Below are positions 36,217-44,372 of a stretch of DNA of 64,000 nt, in pieces. Location of the stretch: the NCBI RefSeq assembly GCF_024519315.1, contig NZ_JANIIC010000004.1, positions 186,001-250,000 of the forward strand, written 5' to 3'. Within the stretch, counting starts at the first letter, position 1; each line of letters opens with the position of its first letter. Both the position numbers and the translations under genes were made by a program. The notes beneath the pieces were generated by a model. It saw nothing but the letters and a program-made list of their open reading frames with translations, made no database searches and was not told the origin of the DNA. The stretch comes from Streptomyces malaysiensis subsp. samsunensis (GTDB lineage: Bacteria > Actinomycetota > Actinomycetes > Streptomycetales > Streptomycetaceae).

Positions 36217-37436
36217 GAGCCGGGGGAGCGGGCCGGGGGTTGGTGGGCATGGTGTCCGGCAACACCCCGGAAGCCCGTGGCCGCGTCCTGGACCTGCTGC
36301 TGCGCGCTTCGCCCGAGGCGCTGGTGCTCTCGGTCTCGGTCCTCGGCGACGCGTCGGAACGGTACCCCTCCGTACAGCGCCTCGCCTCGGGCGGTGACGA
36401 AGGACAGCGAGCCTCGCTGACCTCGCTGTCCCAAGCGGCCACCGGCGACCCGGCGGTGATCGTGCGTCAGGACCTTCGGGCCATCGCACGGGCGGCCGCA
36501 GGTGCGCATGTCGTGCTCGCGCTGCCCGGCAACGTCGACGCCGTGGCGTTTCTGGCCGAGCTGTGGCGGGCCCGGCCGGGCACGTCCGCGCTGCGGGACT
36601 ACTACGACCTGGCACCGATCGCGGTCGGCCTCGATCCCGGCCGGCTGTTGAGGGACCTGGGTTGTGTGCACCGTGCCGTCCAGGTCTTCGGCGACCGCCC
36701 GCGTGCGGTGCCCCTCACGGTCGCCGAGGCCGCCGCCCGGCAATCGGAGGCCGCCCAGGTGATGGTCCTGGGGAAGGGGCTGGAGGAGGACCGCGGCCGC
36801 CGGGAAGGCTCCCGTGCCCTGCTCGCCCATCTCAACCCGTCCGCGATGGTCCTTCTCGACGACGCGGAAGCCGACGACGGCATCTCGCTGATGACCCTGA
36901 CGCGACCCGATCCTCGATGGGCCGTGGCCGGGCCGGAGGACCGGCTCGACGTCGTCGCTCCGGTCGTGCGCCGCTGCGGCGTCGACCACGGCGTGGCCTC
37001 GGTGCTGTGGCGGTCGCGGCGCCCGCTGCATCCCGAGCGGCTGGCGGAGAGCCTGCCCCGGATCATGCCCTCGGTCGTACGAGGCCGAGGGCACCTGTGG
37101 GTGGCGACCCGCCCGGACACGGTCATCTCGTGGCGCTCGGCCGGTCGCCATCTGGAACTCCGGGAGGCCGGGCGCTGGCTGGAGGACGGCGATACGGAAG
37201 GCTGGCGGGCTGCCTCGGCCCAGCGCCGCACGCTCGCCTCGTGGCACTGGGACGACCGCTACGGCGAGCGGCGCAACGAGATCGTGTTCACCGGCGCCGA
37301 GTTGGACCAGGACAGGCTGCGCACGGTGCTGGACGCCGCCGTGCTCGACGACCGCGAACTGGCCCTCGGCGCGGACCACTGGGCACGCCTGCCCGATCCG
37401 CTCCTCGGCACCGTGGCGCGGGACCCGGATCGCTGA
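36213..37436 (+). CDS. COG0523 / CobW-C-domain protein with degenerate P-loop, Zur-linked
   Basis: 407 residues. The N-terminal half has the layout of actinobacterial COG0523 proteins (VSGNTPEARGRVLDLLLRA where the P-loop is expected; later ALRDYYDLAPIAVGLDP). A CobW C-terminal domain follows (LHPERLAESLPRIMPSVVRG, GHLWVATRPDTVISWRSAGR). There is no GxxxxGK[ST] and no CxCC metal motif, so GTP hydrolysis is doubtful. The family serves metal delivery, and Zur-linked members act in zinc scarcity. The start at GTG 36213 is supported by GGGAGGGG and the overlap with the small ORF. Confidence 0.75.
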   Translation: MRAGGAGRGLVGMVSGNTPEARGRVLDLLLRASPEALVLSVSVLGDASERYPSVQRLASGGDEGQRASLTSLSQAATGDPAVIVRQDLRAIARAAAGAHVVLALPGNVDAVAFLAELWRARPGTSALRDYYDLAPIAVGLDPGRLLRDLGCVHRAVQVFGDRPRAVPLTVAEAAARQSEAAQVMVLGKGLEEDRGRREGSRALLAHLNPSAMVLLDDAEADDGISLMTLTRPDPRWAVAGPEDRLDVVAPVVRRCGVDHGVASVLWRSRRPLHPERLAESLPRIMPSVVRGRGHLWVATRPDTVISWRSAGRHLELREAGRWLEDGDTEGWRAASAQRRTLASWHWDDRYGERRNEIVFTGAELDQDRLRTVLDAAVLDDRELALGADHWARLPDPLLGTVARDPDR

Positions 37437-37452
37437 GCCGTGCGACAGCCGA

Positions 37453-37471
37453 CGGCGTCCGGACGACGCCG
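37453..37471 (+). terminator. Hairpin 16 bases after the COG0523 stop codon
   Basis: CGGCGTC, five bases, GACGCCG: a perfect 7-bp stem. It lacks a T tract but its position suits a terminator. The rest of the 356-base interval 37437-37792 holds no recognisable gene, only this hairpin and the short repeats at 37753-37808. Confidence 0.4.
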
Positions 37472-37752
37472 AAAGCCACCCGGCCGCGTTGCCTCCACCG
37501 AGGTCCTGGGATCAACGAAAGGCACTTGTCGGGCAATTCAACGAGCCCGGCAGACGGGTCGAGGTGCGGTGCCCCGGATCGGTTCGGTGCCGTGTGCGCG
37601 GGTCGCACGGAGTCGCTGTCGATGTCGCGTGGGGCATGGTCGAACCGGGCGAGGCCATCCGGTGGCCGGGATTCCCCGAGAAGCGAGGCCGTGGCTGGGC
37701 GCGTTGTGCGAATGCGAGTTGGCACGACCGGTCCGGGCGCGTCGTCAGGTAC

Positions 37753-37808
37753 ATCCGGCGTCGTCAGGCGCGTCCGGCGTCGTCAGGCGTTGTCAGGCGA
37801 GTCCGGCG
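37753..37808. repeat. Degenerate short tandem repeats (about 19-bp units)
   Basis: TCCGGCGTCGTCAGGCG occurs twice, followed by partial copies (GTCAGGCGAGTCCGGCG). They lie between the COG0523 gene and the end of the AraC gene and slightly overlap the latter's 3' end. There are no conserved spacers as in a CRISPR array. Confidence 0.55.
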
Positions 37809-38590
37809 CGGCTGGGGCGAGTGCCTTGGCCGCTGGCGGTGAAACGGGACGGCGGCAGGCCGAAGGCGCGGGTGAAGGCGGTGGTGAAGGCCGCGGGGGA
37901 GGCGTAGCCGAGACGGCCGGCGGCCTCGGTGACGGTAGCGGTGCGCAGCAGGGGGACGGCCGCGAGCAGGCGGGCGCGGGCCCGCCATACGGCGGGGCTG
38001 TCTCCGGTCTCCGCGCGGAAGCGCCGGGTGAAGGCCCGTTCACTCTGGGCCGTCCGGCCGGCCCAGACCGCGTTGGTGATGCCGAGGTCCGGTGCGGCCA
38101 GATACTCCCGGCACAGTTCCGCCAGGTCGCTGGAGGGCGGAATCGCGACGTGGAAGGGGAGCGGGGTGCGCTCGGCGATCTCGTGCAGCAGGAGCGCGGC
38201 GATGCACCCCTCCCGCCCCGACAGGCTGTAGTCGGCCTCGAACTCGACGGCGCTCATGAGGAGTTCGCGCAGCAGTGGTGGCACGTCCACGACCGTGCAG
38301 GTGGCGGGCCACCAGGGAACGGCGTCCGGCTCGATGTACAGGCTCCGGGTGCTCACCCCCAGCATCCGGACCCGGTGCCGGGTGGCGGCCGGGATCAGGA
38401 CGGCGCGCTCGGGCGGGACGGTCCAGGTGCCGGCGCTGGTGTCGACGACCATGACCCCGGTGGCTCCGTAGAGGAACTGCGCGCGGCGATGCTCGTGCCA
38501 GTCCAGTACGTGTCCCGGCGGGTAGTCGGTGCCGATCGGCAGGACGACCCGTTCGACGTGGTCGATGGCGTCCAGGGGGACGTTTCTCAC
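37793..38590 (-). CDS. AraC-family transcriptional regulator
   Basis: 265 residues. The N-terminal cupin-like sensor (GHVLDWHEHRRAQFLYGATG, AVLIPAATRHRVRM) is followed by two helix-turn-helix units at about 165-260 (RTAQSERAFTRRFRAETGDS and VTEAAGRLGYASPAAFTTAF). The layout resembles regulators next to export genes, where the sensor binds a small inducer. It is divergent from the TSUP transporter gene 85 bases away, its probable target. The start is GTG. Confidence 0.88.
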   Translation of the reverse strand: MRNVPLDAIDHVERVVLPIGTDYPPGHVLDWHEHRRAQFLYGATGVMVVDTSAGTWTVPPERAVLIPAATRHRVRMLGVSTRSLYIEPDAVPWWPATCTVVDVPPLLRELLMSAVEFEADYSLSGREGCIAALLLHEIAERTPLPFHVAIPPSSDLAELCREYLAAPDLGITNAVWAGRTAQSERAFTRRFRAETGDSPAVWRARARLLAAVPLLRTATVTEAAGRLGYASPAAFTTAFTRAFGLPPSRFTASGQGTRPSRAGLA

Positions 38591-38674
38591 CCCACCACCG
38601 TACTGGCCGGGACGCGAAGGAATCGTGCCGGTCTTCGCATGCGGGAAGCGTGGCGGCCCTGGTGGGGTGGTCCC

Positions 38675-39487
38675 GTGGACGTTGCGATGTTGATCGGGAT
38701 CGGGCTCCTCACCGGAGTGACGACGGTGTTGTTCGGGTTCGGCGGCGGGTTCGCCGCGGTCCCCGTGGTGGTGTGGGCGGACGCCGCGCTCGGCGCGGAC
38801 GCGATGCGGGTGGCGACGGCCACCTCGGCACTGGTGATGGTGGTGAACGCGGCGTTCGCGACGGCCGTCACACCCCGGCGTGTGCTCGGCGCCCTCCGCG
38901 GCAGCACGGGGCTGGTCCTCCTGCTGGCGGCCGGTGCCACGGCCGGTGCGCTCGCCACCCGCCTCGCCCCACCGGCGCTGGTGCTCTGGCTGTTCGTCGG
39001 GTATGTGGCGATCACCATCGTCGACCTGCTGCTGCGCCCCGGCTTCCTACGCCCCCGTACACACATCGGGGAGCCGGTGGACGGACCGCGGCCGCTGCCG
39101 GCCGTCCTCGGCGCCCCCATCGGCGCGGTCGCGGCCTTCCTCGGTGTCGGGGGCAGCGTCATGACCGTCCCCGCGATGAGGCGCGCCGGGCACACGATGC
39201 ACGTGGCGAGCGCGCTGGCCAACCCCCTCACCTTGGCCATCGCGCTCCCGGCCACCGCGGTCTCGCTCGGCGGCGCCGCGCTTCCGGCCTCCGCCGGTGC
39301 GCATGTCCACCTGGTGGGCCTCGTCGACGCCGGTGCCGCCGCGGCCCTGCTCGCCGGTGCCCTGCCGGTCATCGGGGCGCTGCGGCGGCGCCCACCGCGC
39401 ATCCCCGACCGGATCTACGCCTGGGCGTACGTGGGTCTGCTCACCGTCGTGATGGCGGCGATGTCGCTGTCGGGTGTCTCACGGTGA
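38675..39487 (+). CDS. TSUP/TauE-SafE family membrane transporter
   Basis: 270 residues with seven to eight helices in two homologous halves, each with a glycine-rich motif: FGFGGGFAAVPVVVW near the N-terminus and FLGVGGSVMTVPAMRR near the middle. TSUP proteins export or take up organosulfur compounds, sulfite or small organic acids. The GTG at 38675 places the first helix at the N-terminus as in the family and follows GGTGGGGTGG; an ATG at 38639 is also in frame. Confidence 0.85.
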   Translation: MDVAMLIGIGLLTGVTTVLFGFGGGFAAVPVVVWADAALGADAMRVATATSALVMVVNAAFATAVTPRRVLGALRGSTGLVLLLAAGATAGALATRLAPPALVLWLFVGYVAITIVDLLLRPGFLRPRTHIGEPVDGPRPLPAVLGAPIGAVAAFLGVGGSVMTVPAMRRAGHTMHVASALANPLTLAIALPATAVSLGGAALPASAGAHVHLVGLVDAGAAAALLAGALPVIGALRRRPPRIPDRIYAWAYVGLLTVVMAAMSLSGVSR

Positions 39488-39505
39488 CGGCGGTGACGGT
39501 GCGGG

Positions 39506-40062
39506 TCACGGGCCGGTCGCAGCCTGCGGTGGCTCCGTGACCGGCAGCAGCAGGGTGAAGGCGGTGGGCTCCGACCGGGCGAGGGTGAGCCTGCCCCCGG
39601 CCGCCTCGGCTATCTCCCGCGCCGGCGCCAGACCGATGCCACTGCCACCCCGCGAGGTGGTCGCCCCCCGCTCGAAGACGGTCCGCCGGTCGAGCGTCAG
39701 CGAGCCCTCGTCGGACACGTCCACGGCGGCCACACCCGCCCATGTCGCGCGCCGTGACCTCGACCGCGCCGTGGCCGTGGCGCAGGGCGTTGTCCAGCAA
39801 GACGTCCAGGACCTGTTCGGTGGTGCGGTCGGGGATCCACAGGCTGGCTCTCCCCGCCGGGCTCGACACCGAAGTCCAGCCGTCGGCCCTCGGCGGCGAA
39901 CGTGCCGTGCCAGCGGCGCTCCACGCCCTCGACCACCTCGGCGGTGGGCCGGGTGATCGCGGGAACGCCATGCCGTGGCGTGGTTCTGGCCGGCCGGAGC
40001 ACCTTGTCCACGGTCCGCTGAAGACCGACCCGGACGGAGGGCGCGAAGAAGACCGTGGCCAA
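39506..40062 (-). pseudogene. Decayed sensor histidine kinase, C-terminal half in three frames
   Basis: Three successive minus-strand frames together spell a HATPase domain: an N-terminal piece with VEGVERRWHGTFAAEGRRLD, a second frame with the N box VLDVLLDNALRHGHGAVEV, and a third with SDEGSLT...GGSGIGLAPAREIAEAAGG (G box) down to the stop. Frameshifts are needed near 39850 and 39735. The sensor region and the phospho-acceptor His are absent and no response regulator gene adjoins it. Confidence 0.7.
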
Positions 40063-40139
40063 GAAGACCGGGCGCCGGCGGGAAGCCGCTCGCCCCTACC
40101 GCTGAGGTGTCTCGTTCAATGCCCTGATGGCAGGGCCGG

Positions 40140-41045
40140 TCAGCGGTGGTCGCTGGGCCGCGAGCCGCGCACCCGTTTGAACGCCACGCTCAACGCGAAC
40201 GCCCCGGAGTAGCCGACCCGCCGGGCGATGGCGTCGACGGTCAGGTCGGTGTCGCGCAGCAGGTCGGCGGCGAGGGCGATCCGCCAGCTCGTCAGGTAGG
40301 TCATCGGGGGCTCGCCGACCAGCGCCGTGAAGCGGCGGGCGAACGCTGCCCGCGACACCCCGGTCTTCGCGGCGAGCTCGGCCACCGTCCACGCGTGCGC
40401 CGGGCTGTCGTGCATCAACCGCAGGGCGGTGCCGGCCCACGGGTCGTCCAGGGCGCGGCACCAGCCCGGGGCGTCGTCGAACCACCCACGCAGTGCCGAG
40501 ACCAGGATCAGGTCCAGCAACCGTTCCAGTACCAGCGTCTGCCCCGGCCGGGTGCGGGTCACTTCCTCGGTCATCGCCTCCGGTGAGGGGATCGCGCTCC
40601 CGGCGGCCAGCGTGACGAGGACGGCGGGCAGGGCGTGCAGCAGACGTTCGCTGAGACCGCCTCGGCGTTCGAACGCGCCGCTGAGCAGCACGGGACCGTC
40701 GTCGAGGTCGTCGTCCCGCCTGCCGCAGGAGCGCGTGGGCCCCGTGCCGCCGGGGCAGTAGTCGGCCGCGGTGATCGTCCATGTCGGGCCCGATGACAGA
40801 GCCGGTGACGGGGCGTCGGCCACGACGTGGGGCACGTCGCCACGCACGACGGCGATGTCGCCCTCGGCGATGCGCACCGGATCCCGCCCGTCGACCGCCA
40901 CCCAGGCATGGCCGCGCAGCATCATGGCCAGCATCAGTGGGGCGTCGGTGGACATCCTCAGCGCCCAGGGCGGCCGCAGGACCGTCGGCCGGAACACCGC
41001 ACCGCGGCCCCACACATCCGCCAGCAGCTCGGATACGGCATCCAC
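40140..41045 (-). CDS. AraC-family regulator with cupin-6 N-terminal domain
   Basis: 301 residues. A sensor domain (APLMLAMMLRGHAWVAVDG, IAVVRGDVPHVVADAPSP) precedes two C-terminal helix-turn-helix units (WTVAELAAKTGVSRAAFARR, LTVDAIARRVGYSGAFALSV). The GTG at 41045 gives the family start VDAVSELLADVWGRG; longer frames would overlap the divergent oxidoreductase gene. It is separated by 81 bases from that gene, its likely target. Confidence 0.87.
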   Translation of the reverse strand: MDAVSELLADVWGRGAVFRPTVLRPPWALRMSTDAPLMLAMMLRGHAWVAVDGRDPVRIAEGDIAVVRGDVPHVVADAPSPALSSGPTWTITAADYCPGGTGPTRSCGRRDDDLDDGPVLLSGAFERRGGLSERLLHALPAVLVTLAAGSAIPSPEAMTEEVTRTRPGQTLVLERLLDLILVSALRGWFDDAPGWCRALDDPWAGTALRLMHDSPAHAWTVAELAAKTGVSRAAFARRFTALVGEPPMTYLTSWRIALAADLLRDTDLTVDAIARRVGYSGAFALSVAFKRVRGSRPSDHR

Positions 41046-41126
41046 CGTCCCGAGTGTAGACGTCGTGACATCGGTCGGATCGTCCAGAGCATGGATGATC
41101 GCGTCCCGTCCCGGTTGGCTCGGGGC

Positions 41127-42014
41127 ATGAACCCACAACCGATCCTCGTCACCGGGGCCACCGGCAAGTCCGGTCGCCGCGTCGTCGCCCGTCTGCGTGC
41201 CCGCGGGATACCGGTGCGCGCGGCGTCCCGCACCGGCGAGCACCCCTTCGACTGGACCGACTCCGGCACCTGGGACGCCGCACTCGACGGCGTACGCGCG
41301 CTCTACCTCGTGCAGCTCAACGGCAGCAGGCTCGTTCGCCCGTTCCTCGACAGCGCGGTGCGCCACGGAGTGCGGCGCATCGTCCTGGCCTCGGGCCGCG
41401 GCCTCGACGATCCCGACTACATCCAAGGGAGCGGCGACATCCGGGACGCGGCGCTCGACAGCGAGGCCGCCGTACGCGACAGCGGGCTGGAGTGGACGAT
41501 CAGCCGCCCCGGCTGGTTCGCGCAGACCTTCACCGAAGGCATCTACGCCGACGCCGTCCGCGCCGGTGAGCTGCGCCTGCCCGCCGGTGACGGCGCCGCC
41601 AGTTTCCTCGACGCCGACGACGTCGCCGCAGTGGTGGTCACCGCCCTCACCGAGGATGGCCACACGGGCCAGACCTACGAGCTGTCCGGCCCCAGCGCGG
41701 TGACGCTCACCGAAGCGGCCGCCATCCTCTCCGAGGCCACGGGCCGCACCATCCGCTACATGCCGCTGTCGAGGCGGGAGTACGTCGCCGAGCTCGTGAA
41801 GCAGGACGTACCGGCCACGGACGCCGAAGCGTTCGCCAACGTGGCCGAATCACTCCGTCTGGGAAAGGACGCGCACGTGTCCGACGGTGTGCAACGCGCC
41901 CTCGGCCGCCCACCACGGACCTTCGCCGAGGCGATTCAGGGAGCACAGCCCCCCCACAGCGTGACGACGGCGTTGCCTTCGACCCCGCGCGCATCCACGG
42001 CGCCGCCGGCTTGA
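41127..42014 (+). CDS. NmrA-like NAD(P)-binding protein
   Basis: 295 residues. The N-terminal Rossmann motif TGATGKSGRRVVARL is at about 9-23, followed by the atypical-SDR pattern of NmrA/ergot-alkaloid-type reductases (GVRRIVLASGRG, WTISRPGWFAQTF, FLDADDVAAVVVTAL). There is no canonical Tyr-x-x-x-Lys. Such proteins are quinone or azo reductases or redox sensors. Divergent from an AraC regulator. Confidence 0.83.
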   Translation: MNPQPILVTGATGKSGRRVVARLRARGIPVRAASRTGEHPFDWTDSGTWDAALDGVRALYLVQLNGSRLVRPFLDSAVRHGVRRIVLASGRGLDDPDYIQGSGDIRDAALDSEAAVRDSGLEWTISRPGWFAQTFTEGIYADAVRAGELRLPAGDGAASFLDADDVAAVVVTALTEDGHTGQTYELSGPSAVTLTEAAAILSEATGRTIRYMPLSRREYVAELVKQDVPATDAEAFANVAESLRLGKDAHVSDGVQRALGRPPRTFAEAIQGAQPPHSVTTALPSTPRASTAPPA

Positions 42015-42027
42015 CGGACGCGGCACC

Positions 42028-42216
42028 ATGGGCTCCAGAACCTCGCTTCAGGCAGGAAGCGGCCTAACCTCCGTGCGTGGGAGTTGCCAAGACCGCAGCG
42101 TCAGGGGCTCCTACGCGAATCGGCCTCTGGTCATCGTGGCTGCCACGCTCGTGACCGCCATCATCGTTGCGCTCAACCTTGTGTTGATCTATCTGACCGC
42201 GACCGGTGCCGTCTGA
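42028..42216 (+). pseudogene. Possible C-terminal relic of an NRAMP-type metal transporter
   Basis: The last 36 residues (GSYANRPLVIVAATLVTAII, then VALNLVLIYLT) resemble the final membrane helix of NRAMP/MntH proteins, where a short Asn-Arg-x-Leu/Val segment precedes the helix. The upstream 26 residues do not match. It could instead be a genuine 62-residue single-pass membrane protein, but I see no convincing ribosome site. The 184 bases from here to 42400 contain nothing I recognise. Confidence 0.4.
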
Positions 42217-42400
42217 CCGGATCGCCGACTGACCAGGGCCGGCCTCCGCTCGGCCTCCGCTTGGGCTCTCGTCGAGGGACGGCCTCCGGGCGTAATCGCG
42301 GTACCCGTGATGCCGTCGAACTCGGCCACGGCGGGCGGACGGGCGGCGGCCCGGTCATAGAGCAGTTCGCCCTTGGCCTCCGCCCGCCCGGACGCGGCCG

Positions 42401-43303
42401 TCAGGAGAAGCCTCGGCCGGCCAGGTCGATCACAAGGTCCCGGACGGCGTGCAGGGCCGGGCTGTCGTCGTTCGCCCGCCAGGCGGCGACGAGTTCGACC
42501 GGCGCGCCCTCGACGCCGACCACCGGGCGCAGCACGACGCCGTCCAGCCCGAGCTCCTCGGCTGCCCGGGGTACCAGCGCGAGCCCCAACCCGGCCCGCA
42601 CCAGTGCCAGGATCGTGTGCACCTGGCTGAGGTGGTGTACGTACCAGGGCGCGATCCCGGCGCCGCGGAAGACGCCGACCAGCACCTCGTAGAAGTAGCG
42701 GGCCTCGGCCGGTGAGTACATCACGAACGGCTCGCCGTCGAGGTCGCGCACGTGCGGCACCCGGTCCGGCGCGGCCAGCGGGTGCCCGGCCGGGATCGCG
42801 GCCAGCAGGGCTTCCCGGTGCAGCGGGCGGTGCTCGAGCCCGGTGCCGGGGACCGGGGGACGGACGAGGCCCAGGTCCAGTTCCCCGGAGTGCAGCTCCT
42901 CCATCTGTCTTCCGGACACCCGTTCACGCAGCACCAGATCGACGCCCGGCAGCCGGGTGTGAATGCCGCCGACGATGTCGTCGAGCACCGAGTGCGCCGA
43001 GGACGCCGTGAAACCCAGTGCCACTGTCCCGATCTCGCCCGCGGGCACCCGGCGCACCGACAGCGCCGCCTGCTCGGACAGCCCGAGAATGCGCCGGGCG
43101 TCGCTCAGGAACGCCCGTCCGGCCGCGGTGAGCCGGACGGAGCGACCGATCCGGTCGAACAGCTCGACGTCCAGTTCGCGCTCCAGCAGTTGGATCCGCC
43201 GGGACAGCGGGGGCTGGGTCATCGACAGCCGTTCCGCCGCGCGACCGTAGTGCAGTGTCTCGGCGACGGCGACGAAGCTCTCAAGCTGGCTCAGCGTAAA
43301 CAT
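42401..43303 (-). CDS. LysR-family regulator of the KdgD locus
   Basis: 300 residues. The winged helix-turn-helix is at about 3-62 (LSQLESFVAVAETLHYGRAA, LSMTQPPLSRRIQLLERELD), with a LysR effector domain after it (VALGFTASSAHSVLDDIVGG). It is divergent from kdgD, the standard position for its activator. The ATG at 43303 is preceded by TATAAT only six bases upstream and has no ribosome site, suggesting a leaderless transcript. Confidence 0.88.
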   Translation of the reverse strand: MFTLSQLESFVAVAETLHYGRAAERLSMTQPPLSRRIQLLERELDVELFDRIGRSVRLTAAGRAFLSDARRILGLSEQAALSVRRVPAGEIGTVALGFTASSAHSVLDDIVGGIHTRLPGVDLVLRERVSGRQMEELHSGELDLGLVRPPVPGTGLEHRPLHREALLAAIPAGHPLAAPDRVPHVRDLDGEPFVMYSPAEARYFYEVLVGVFRGAGIAPWYVHHLSQVHTILALVRAGLGLALVPRAAEELGLDGVVLRPVVGVEGAPVELVAAWRANDDSPALHAVRDLVIDLAGRGFS

Positions 43304-43309
43304 CGATCC

Positions 43310-43315
43310 ATTATA
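43310..43315 (-). promoter_or_regulatory. TATAAT -10 box giving a leaderless LysR transcript
   Basis: A perfect TATAAT on the minus strand ends six bases before the LysR ATG, so transcription would start at or next to the A of the ATG. No good -35 hexamer is seen 16-18 bases upstream. Confidence 0.45.
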
Positions 43316-43340
43316 GGTATTGGTTGATCCCAAAGAAGTG

Positions 43341-43370
43341 TTGGACGTGCATCGTTTTGGTTCCTATGGT
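43341..43370 (+). promoter_or_regulatory. Promoter of the kdgD operon
   Basis: TTGGAC at 43341-43346 and TATGGT at 43365-43370 are separated by 18 bases, followed by the ribosome site GGGAGGAAA before the kdgD ATG. The LysR product probably binds between this and its own promoter. Confidence 0.45.
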
Positions 43371-43411
43371 TCTCGCAGTCGCTGTCCTGTACTTCCCGGG
43401 AGGAAACGTTA

Positions 43412-44338
43412 ATGCGCGCCTTTACCCCGACCGAGCTTGCCGACCGCCTCGGCTCCGGGCTGCTGTCGTTTCCCGTCACCCACTTCACCCGTGACCTGGC
43501 GTTCGACGAGGCCGCCTACCGGGAGAACATCGGCCGCCTGGGCAAGTACGAGATCGCCGGTCTGTTCGCCGCCGGCGGGACGGGGGAGTTCTTCTCCCTG
43601 ACCCCGCAGGAAGTCGGCACCGTGGTCCGAGCCGCCGTCGGCAGCGCGCCCAAGGGCACCCCGATCCTCGCCCCGGCCGGACACGGCACAGCGCAGGCGG
43701 TCGAGATGGCCCGCGACGCCGAGGCGGCCGGCGCCGACGGCCTGCTGCTGTTCCCGCCCTACCTCACCGAGGCATCCGCGGACGGCCTCACCGCTCATGT
43801 GCGCGCGGTCTGCGAATCCACTTCGCTGGGCGTGGTGCTCTACAGCCGTGCGAATGCCGTGTACACATCGGACACCGTGGCCGCGGTCGCCGACACCTGC
43901 CCCAATCTGATCGGATTCAAGGACGGTGTCGGTGATCTGGAGGAGATCACCCGGATCCACTCGCGTCTCGGCGACCGCTTGGTCTACATCGGCGGGCTGC
44001 CGACGGCGGAGACGTTCGCGCTGCCGTACCTGGAGTTGGGTGTCACGACCTACAGTTCGGCGATCTTCAACTTCCTGCCCGAGTTCGCCCTGGCCTTCTA
44101 CGGCGCGGTGCGGGCGGGGGACCGGACGACGGTGCGCCGGCTGCTCGACGAGGTCGTGCTGCCTTACACCACGATTCGTGACCGTAAGGCGGGCTACGCG
44201 GTGAGTATCGTCAAGGCCGGTATGGATCTGGCTGGACATCCGGCCGGTCCGGTGCGGCCGCCGCTGACCGATCTGGACGATCCCGAGCGTGAACTGTTGG
44301 CCGATGTCATCGAGGCATCGCGCACCGCCGTCGTCTGA
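43412..44338 (+). CDS. kdgD: 5-dehydro-4-deoxyglucarate dehydratase
   Basis: 308 residues of the DapA superfamily with the KdgD pattern ([34 protein letters not shown]). The Schiff-base Lys is Lys170 ([10 protein letters not shown]) and the conserved Tyr is Tyr144 ([11 protein letters not shown]). It dehydrates and decarboxylates 5-keto-4-deoxyglucarate to alpha-ketoglutarate semialdehyde in hexarate catabolism. The semialdehyde-type dehydrogenase gene follows 34 bases downstream, which supports the assignment. No glucarate or galactarate dehydratase is encoded in this window. Confidence 0.9.
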   Translation: MRAFTPTELADRLGSGLLSFPVTHFTRDLAFDEAAYRENIGRLGKYEIAGLFAAGGTGEFFSLTPQEVGTVVRAAVGSAPKGTPILAPAGHGTAQAVEMARDAEAAGADGLLLFPPYLTEASADGLTAHVRAVCESTSLGVVLYSRANAVYTSDTVAAVADTCPNLIGFKDGVGDLEEITRIHSRLGDRLVYIGGLPTAETFALPYLELGVTTYSSAIFNFLPEFALAFYGAVRAGDRTTVRRLLDEVVLPYTTIRDRKAGYAVSIVKAGMDLAGHPAGPVRPPLTDLDDPERELLADVIEASRTAVV

Positions 44339-44372
44339 CGCCACCGATCCGATGAAGCGCAAGGAGCCACTC

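Noticed and set aside
37753..37808. CRISPR-like short repeats
   Set aside because: Repeats are degenerate and contiguous with no unique spacers, and no cas genes are nearby.
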